A stretch of 64,000 bases of DNA, from contig JABANN010000027.1 in assembly GCA_013115125.1 (NCBI GenBank), positions 57,006 through 121,005 of the forward strand. The letters are read 5' to 3'. How positions within the stretch are numbered: position 1 is the first letter of the stretch; the number at the start of each line of letters is the position of its first letter. The notes under the pieces are model-generated. The model did not search any database. It was given only the letters and a program-made list of their open reading frames with translations, and had not been told where the DNA came from. Below, piece by piece: positions 58,334 to 64,000 of the stretch. Made by a program: the position numbers and the translations under genes. The stretch comes from Perkinsus olseni. Lineage: Eukaryota > Perkinsozoa > Perkinsida.

Positions 58334-60407
58334 ATGCTGACTTCCGCCACCAGAAGATTCGTCCCAGCGACCGTCGGGGCGGTGGCTCACTCGACCCGAG
58401 CCTTCACTTCCATGGCGACAGGGAGTCTCGATTTCATAAACTTTGATCCGTATAAGACTGATGGAGATCCGGTCAAACTGTAGGTGTTGTACTCAGCGCG
58501 TCTGCTAGTAAAGATTCCGCTGATATCCGAGCTTGATCCTTGCTCTCGATCAGTCATAATTTTTTGAACGGGCAGTGGGTGCCGGCTGCGAAGACCATGG
58601 ACATTGTGGACCCCCTCACAGGGAGGCCGATGCTTAGGATGCCAGACACGAGTGTCGGCGAGCTCGAGCCCTTTGTCAAGTCTATGAGGGCCATCCCCAA
58701 GAGTGGCCTTCACAATCCATTCGTAATCGGGAGCCCGCGGGTGCCAGAGATTCTCTTTTGGTTTCCTCAGCGTAACGTAGAGAGGTATCGCATGTACGGT
58801 GACATCTCACACAAGCTGGCGGCGGAGCTACGGAAGAAGGAGGTTTCCGACCACTTCGCAAAGTACTCCCCTCCGTTATCACCCTATCACCATCGCGTCC
58901 CTACGAGGGCGCAGTTAGCAGTAGATTTCGAATGGAGACTGTAGGACTTGTCGCTCGCAGGTGTATTCAGAGAGTGGCTCCTAAGAGTTGGATCCAGAGT
59001 GTCGCCGAGGTCGATATTGTCCGCATTTTTTTGGAAAATTTCTCAGGCGATCAGGTCAGTAGGATTCAATCCTCTGCTTCCTTCATGGAGGGCCGTGTAG
59101 GTTCGATTCCTGGCACGAGGATTCACGGTGTCCGGTGATCGAGACGGCCAGCAAAGCCAGGGCTATCGATGGCCCTACGGTCCTACAGGTCCCACCTCCC
59201 ACCTGCTCCTGGAGCATCTTCAACTTGCTTCTTTCAGCTCTGATCGCTCCCTTCAACTTCCCCCTAGAGATCCCCGTCCTGCAACTGATGGGTGCTCTCT
59301 ACATGGGTAACCATGTAACATTGAAATGCGCCTCGATGACGTCGATGGTCATGGAGGAGTGGCTGAGGCTGATGCATAAGGTAGCATCGTAGGCTTCACC
59401 GGGGGGCAGCCGCTGTGCAGGTCGGAGCTCCACCGACGGACGTTAATATGATCCACTGCGGTGGCAAGGTGGCCGAGACCCTCCTCATCGAAGGGAGGCC
59501 TCGCGTGACGCTTTTCACGGGCTCCAGCGTAGTGGCGGAGAGGTTGGCCTCGGTATGTTTGACTCGGTCAGCCACAGACTCTTTAGTGTGCTCCGCTGCC
59601 TGACAGGTGACAGCCGGGCGCATCAAGATCGAAGATGCTGGTTTCGACTGGAAGATCCTCGGTCCAGTTCGCAACATCGTGTCACAGCTCGAACACATCG
59701 CGTGGACGTGCGATCAGGATGCCTACGCCCATACCGGCCAGAAGTGCTCCGCCCAGAGCATACTCTTCGCTCACCATGACTGGGTCAACGCAGGACTATT
59801 CGAGAAGATGGGGGAGATAGCCAGAGAGAGATCTCTCAGTAACCTAACAATTGGTCCGGTCCTGAGCCATACTACGGCTGATATTCAAAACCACCAGGAG
59901 AAGCTTTTGAAGATCCCAGGCGCTAAGGTTCTCTTCGGTGGGAAGCCGTTGACTGGTCACACCATCCCCGAATGCTATGGAGCGTATGAGCCTACTGCTG
60001 TCTTCGTGCCCATTGAGGAGCTCGTCAAACCGGAGAATTTCGGGACCTGTACGAAGGAGATCTTCGGACCATTCCAAGTTTGCACTGCATGGAAGAGCGA
60101 CCAGCTCAAGCTTGTTCTAGATGCTACTGAGAGGATGAGTGCTCACCTCACGGCTGCCGTTATTTCCGACGATCCTCAAGTCAAAAACGCCATCCTTGGA
60201 GTCACGGTGAACGGCACTACCTACGCCGGATTGAGAGCGAGGACGACAGGCGCCCCTCAGAATCATTGGTTCGGCCCTGCTGGGGACCCGAGAGCTGCTG
60301 GTATTGGCAGCCCGGAGGCGATCAAATTGGTATGGAGTTGCCATCGTGAGATAATCCAGGATGATGGGCCCGTCCCCGAAGGATGGGTGCGCCCCACCCC
60401 CTCCTAA
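58334..60407 (+). CDS. ALDH12: Delta-1-pyrroline-5-carboxylate dehydrogenase, plant-type ALDH12, mitochondrial, spliced
   Basis: NAD-dependent oxidation of glutamate semialdehyde to glutamate, the last step of proline breakdown. The ATG at 58334 gives an amphipathic Arg/Ser/Ala presequence (LTSATRRFVPATVGAVAHST) typical of mitochondrial import. The order follows ALDH12: HNFLNGQWVPAAKTMDIVDP, SGLHNPF, RYRMYGDISHKLAAELRKKE, RVAPKSWIQSVAEVDIVR, GQQSQGYRWPYGP, APFNFPLEIPVLQLMGALYM, RVTLFTGSSVVAERLA, IEDAGFDWKILGP, the catalytic Cys in AHTGQKCSAQSI (about 59740-59760), TKEIFGPFQV, NGTTYAGLRARTTGAPQNHW and AIKLVWSCHREIIQDDGPVP. The intron after HNPF (about 58723-58773) removes residues that would otherwise break the alignment. 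The last exon is long (about 59607-60407). ALDH12 is otherwise found in plants, algae and several protists and is distinct from animal ALDH4. Catalytic residues are intact. Confidence 0.95.
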
Positions 60408-61085
60408 GTTCGTCGGACACAACAGCCGAGAAAGACTAACTATTGACATGATGGAGGAGTTTCTTTGATTATCATACTGTTGAGTTTTGAGTATTCCCGT
60501 GGTCTATGGTATGCTTCTACGGTGATCTACGCTAGTAGGGTAGAAGTCAGACTTTCTCCTTCTCTGTGAGTGTCTTGATTGCGGACCCGCTGGTGATTTG
60601 AGAGCGCGAGAGCGCGCCGGCATCGCAATTGTCATGTTGGTCGCTTACCGGGAGCAAATGATTGTAAGGAAAATAATGTTGTGAAGATACCGTTCTACTG
60701 TGCCAAAACAACGTCATGACGATCCCAGTAGAGTAAGGCAGTTGTTTTGCAGAATAACTGACAGTATATTATGTGTGGCACATGGATAGTGCCTTATCAG
60801 TGATAAAACATATGCAATTCACTGCACTGATTTACTACGATCAAAAATTACGTTAAGAACACTGCAACAAACCCTAGAATGTAGTACTATGTTCCTCTGC
60901 GAAAATTCACCACGACCTTTACTCATTCCCTGAAATTTACCACGGGACTCCCTACTACTACTGACGCAACACTTGAATTATCATGCTGAAATTGAACGTT
61001 ATGTATGGGTCTAGCTTTGACAAGTTATATAAAAACAAGCAAAGACTTCCTCGACCTTACAATAACAACGTCATACCAACCTCAT
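60408..61085. other. Convergent intergenic region
   Basis: AT-richer spacer between the stops of the ALDH12 gene (+) and the coiled-coil gene (-). No gene or repeat recognised. Confidence 0.5.
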
Positions 61086-61697
61086 TCACTGAGCAGCCGG
61101 CGAGACGCTTGCGCTGGGTGGCTGGACGGTGCTGGTGTACACAACATTGCCTGGCTGCTGAACTGTGTAGGAATGGCTATAACTAACCGGGGCAGTAGGA
61201 TAGGCAGTAGGGGGCATACCAGCGACCTGACCAGTCCACTTGCGCTCACGCTCTTGGTGCTCCTGAACCATCTTCTGCTGATGAGCCTGAATATCAAGCT
61301 GCATAGCGGTAGTCTCAATCTGCATGCGCTGCTGAATTGCGGCCTGCTCCAAACCTCGGTTATTGGTCTGATACTGGCCCTCGAGGTCGAAGAGAGCGGC
61401 TTGACGCTCCTTCTCGATAGTTGCCTTGGTGTACTCCATCTGCCTGTCATGATCGGCGTTGATGTGAGACCTCTGAAGCTGATACATCTGATCGTGCTGC
61501 TGGAGAGCGAGCTTGACCCGAGACTCGAGCTCCCGAAAGGCCTTCTCCTTCTGCTTCATGACAATCTTCTCATCGATCATAGGACCGGAAGGAGGGGTGA
61601 TAGATGAGGTGGTCGCAGGCTGAGTAGAGTAGTACGTGGCAGCTGTGGCCTGAGTAGTAGTAGCAGGAATGTGCTGAATGGTGACAGAAGCGCTCAT
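61086..61697 (-). CDS. Gln-rich coiled-coil protein, single exon
   Basis: An uninterrupted 203-codon frame from the ATG at 61695-61697 to the TGA at 61086-61088, notable for having no intron in a window of heavily spliced genes. The N-terminus is Thr/Ala/Gln/Pro-rich (residues 1-38), followed by a long amphipathic helix or coiled coil (about residues 40-150: KQKEKAFRELESRVKLALQQ; KATIEKERQAALFDLEGQYQ; QQKMVQEHQERERKW) and a Pro/Tyr/Ser/Val-rich tail with several YS and TVQPP motifs. No catalytic domain. The layout (disordered ends around a helical core) is like cortical or cytoskeletal filament-associated proteins of alveolates, but I cannot assign a family. The upstream extension of this frame to 61787 adds residues without low-complexity character and is less likely. 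Confidence 0.75.
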   Translation of the reverse strand: MSASVTIQHIPATTTQATAATYYSTQPATTSSITPPSGPMIDEKIVMKQKEKAFRELESRVKLALQQHDQMYQLQRSHINADHDRQMEYTKATIEKERQAALFDLEGQYQTNNRGLEQAAIQQRMQIETTAMQLDIQAHQQKMVQEHQERERKWTGQVAGMPPTAYPTAPVSYSHSYTVQQPGNVVYTSTVQPPSASVSPAAQ

Positions 61698-64000
61698 TGC
61701 TAGGGAAGAGATCAAACGTGAGCCTGAGAAGCGGGAACGAGTGAAAGAGCAGCTTAGGACACCGATTATGGAGTTTTTGGAACTCACCCCAACATGAAAC
61801 GGTTAGGGCGAGCGAGAAGTGATTCCGCGCCGACGGGAACTTTTCAAACTTTTTAGGATTTACGTCTTGGCTTCTTCCCACGAGCGAGATCTCGCACAGA
61901 GAGTACCGAAACCGCTTCCAAATGGCCAACCGTACGTCGATAGCCACCCTGGGGAAATCCGCGTTGGTGAAGGGGTGAAGTAGTGCAATGGGCGGCACGA
62001 CTATCGCCTAGGCAGCATGAATCGGAATGTTCCCTCCCCCAACAGCTCAGGGTAGAGTATTGTTATTCGTGCTGCTATCGCAGACGAATATTGATTTCTC
62101 ATCGTCGCTTTTGTATGATGTCGCTGCTGAAAGGTTCACGGCGACAAGGGGGTTCGATGATTGAGAAGCTTATGGCTGTAGCCAGCCTAGCCTTTCTACT
62201 GGCATCTTGGTGCTAACCTCCTGCTGTGACAACGATAGTCGTCGTAGCCTGCGTGTAAGCATGATGCGCTATCATGTTACTGGCGGGATATACAGCGGCA
62301 GTGCATTGCACGCAGTTGTGTTCGGGGTGGTCGTGAGCGGTCAAAGTCTTGCGCCAGTGCATGTGCCACCCCAATGGAGTGACTGTCAAATTTGCGTTGA
62401 GATAGTCTCGACTTCTACGTTAGGAAGGACTAAGGCCCGACTAAGTCTGACGAAGTCTTCGACTGAAGTCAGACGTACTCGATTGCTCGCTTCCCTGCAA
62501 GCGATTACCCATTACTATCGAGAAACCCTATTGCGAGGTGCCCCAAGCCCTCCTTATCTTCGTCTTCACTCGTTAAATTACCTCAGGACAGCTCGTTAAA
62601 TTATCAAGTCGTCACTACAGATTCAGTTGTGTGGTCGAGTTACAGGAGTGCGCATCATCGCTGTAATTCTCAGTACCCTCTTGGATATCTGTCTGGTACT
62701 TTGATAATATCCACAACCTACGTAGTTCGTGTCCGTTGGCCTCACGAACAGTCGCGCGAAGTGCTACTACAGTAGTGATCAACATAAATCGACACACGAG
62801 ATTGATATACATCAGGCCGCTCCGTCATAACATGATCATCGATCAAAGAAGCTGAAGAGTCGTCAGACTGACGTCAGTGACGACCTTCCCACCCGACGGG
62901 TTGATTTCTTACATCATGACTGAAGGTTTTTGCCCAAGGTTTTCCTCGTCTTAGGAGTAGCGCAGCTACCCGAAGCGGCCAGCTTGTACACACACCAGAC
63001 GAACGACGCCAAGATCTTGAAAAAATGCACAGCCCGGCTGTTACAGCCTGTGAAATCGCGCTTCGCCGATATATGTGATGTCACTTGGCCATGTATGTCC
63101 TGAGCTCTGCCGTAGCGCCTTTCATCCTCTTACTTGTATTCGGCGCCGAGATTTTGTATGCAGAAGAGTGTGCGATAGCTGCTCTTTGAATATACCACTC
63201 GAGTTTGATGAATGCGGTTCTCCTGCTTGCTACGCTAATCTCGATTGTCTCGAGCTATCCAAGCGTTAACCTACATGTCGATACTCCTCTCGCCTCGCTA
63301 GGAGAGCGAACAACAACGGGTTGGCCCCTAAACCTCGTATTATAGCTAGTTGACCGGGCTCGGCTGTTCTCAGGTGGATTGCCTACCTATCGACTCCTAC
63401 CGTCGCGAGGGAACTCGTTCGCTGAGTTTGCGCCGCCGAGAATTAATGTTTTTGTAGAGGGTCGACGTTCATCCAGGCCACCCGCATTGTCTGAGGAAGA
63501 GCGATATCCGATACGAGAATCCGGAGAGACAATCGATGTTCACGTCGAATCCGAGATTCCCCAGTACCTTTCCGTGGGCACCCAGAGCCTGCGACAGCTT
63601 TTACGGGGCGAAGAAGCTCTGAAAAAGCGCGTTAGTCAAACAGGTGAGCGTTTCTTCCTTTATACGACACGCGGTGCATATTGAGATCACCAACCTCTTT
63701 TATTTATGACCAAAGTATGAGCCGACACCGGAAGCTATAGTCAAAGCGAGGTAGCATAGTGTTTCTCTTGTCGCCATTTGGATTTGGGTTCAAATCATCT
63801 TCTCGGTTAACTGGAGTAGTAGATCGAACCCTACAACCTCTTCAGAAGCTGAATGATATTTCCCAAGGCCTGCTTCGCTGTATTGGTATCTGAAGTAATG
63901 TACCGCTGTTTCTCGACAGATCGAATCATTTGTAGATTTGTCTGGTCGTTGCCGAGGAATCTCTGCGTGCTTCTATAGAGAAGCACTTAGCCAGCTATTA
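61698..64000. other. Terminal 2.3 kb without a recognised gene
   Basis: Several short open frames, for example 62207-62599 and 63379-63684. The latter (PPRINVFVEGRRS; IDVHVESEIPQYLSVGTQSL), followed by a GTGAGC donor-like site at about 63641, could be a real exon of a gene that runs out of the window. No family motif, RNA gene or repeat is recognised. Confidence 0.4.

Noticed and set aside
59090-59125. GGTTCGATTCC, a perfect tRNA B-box-like sequence (59100-59110)
   Set aside because: No A box, acceptor stem or anticodon arm can be folded around it, and the bases encode the conserved VRFLARGF-like part of ALDH12.

Overview
This window looks like nuclear DNA of a unicellular alveolate, most likely a perkinsid (Perkinsus-like) protist. 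The genes are cut by many very short GT-AG introns (roughly 45 to 70 nt), intergenic gaps are small, and both strands are used. The gene set is eukaryotic: replicative DNA polymerase alpha, Dicer-like RNases, a ciliary inner-arm dynein light chain, a plant-type ALDH12 dehydrogenase and a myristoylated cyclic-nucleotide-binding protein. The genus is inferred from gene style; no rRNA or spliced-leader gene is visible to prove it. Exon boundaries were read by eye, so spliced gene spans are more reliable than individual junctions.

Layout. 0.2-9.3 kb (+): a phytanoyl-CoA-dioxygenase-like gene, a small membrane protein, a NEK-like kinase, nicotinate phosphoribosyltransferase and an acidic-tailed hypothetical gene. 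9.3-12.7 kb: mostly unassigned sequence, one unrecognised spliced gene, and the first copy of a 204-bp dispersed element. 12.7-21.5 kb (+): an ankyrin-repeat gene, a hypothetical gene with a faint FHA/Pellino-like motif, a secreted 2OG-oxygenase fused to a Ctr-type copper transporter, the second copy of the 204-bp element, and a long coiled-coil gene. 21.8-29.9 kb (-): a double Y-family DNA polymerase (Pol-eta-like plus REV1-like in one protein), an acidic GWDV-repeat protein, a C2-like protein and an ankyrin-like/zinc-finger protein. 30.6-34.1 kb (+): a four-CNB-domain protein without a kinase. 34.5-43.6 kb (-): two tandem Dicer-like paralogues. 45.9-55.9 kb (-): POLA1, a RIOX/NO66-type ribosomal oxygenase and DNALI1/p28. 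56.6-60.4 kb (+): a cytochrome P450 and ALDH12 (P5C dehydrogenase). 61.1-61.7 kb (-): a Gln-rich coiled-coil protein. The last 2.3 kb is unassigned.

No operon logic is expected here. Functional themes are DNA replication and lesion bypass (POLA1, Pol-eta/REV1 fusion), small-RNA production (two Dicers), oxygen-dependent enzymes (PhyH, 2OG-Ctr, RIOX, P450), cyclic-nucleotide signalling and cilia. The most unusual items are the Pol-eta/REV1 fusion, the 2OG-oxygenase/Ctr fusion, the Dicer pair with a decayed first RNase III site, the kinase-less four-CNB protein, and a motif shared by introns of three unrelated genes.
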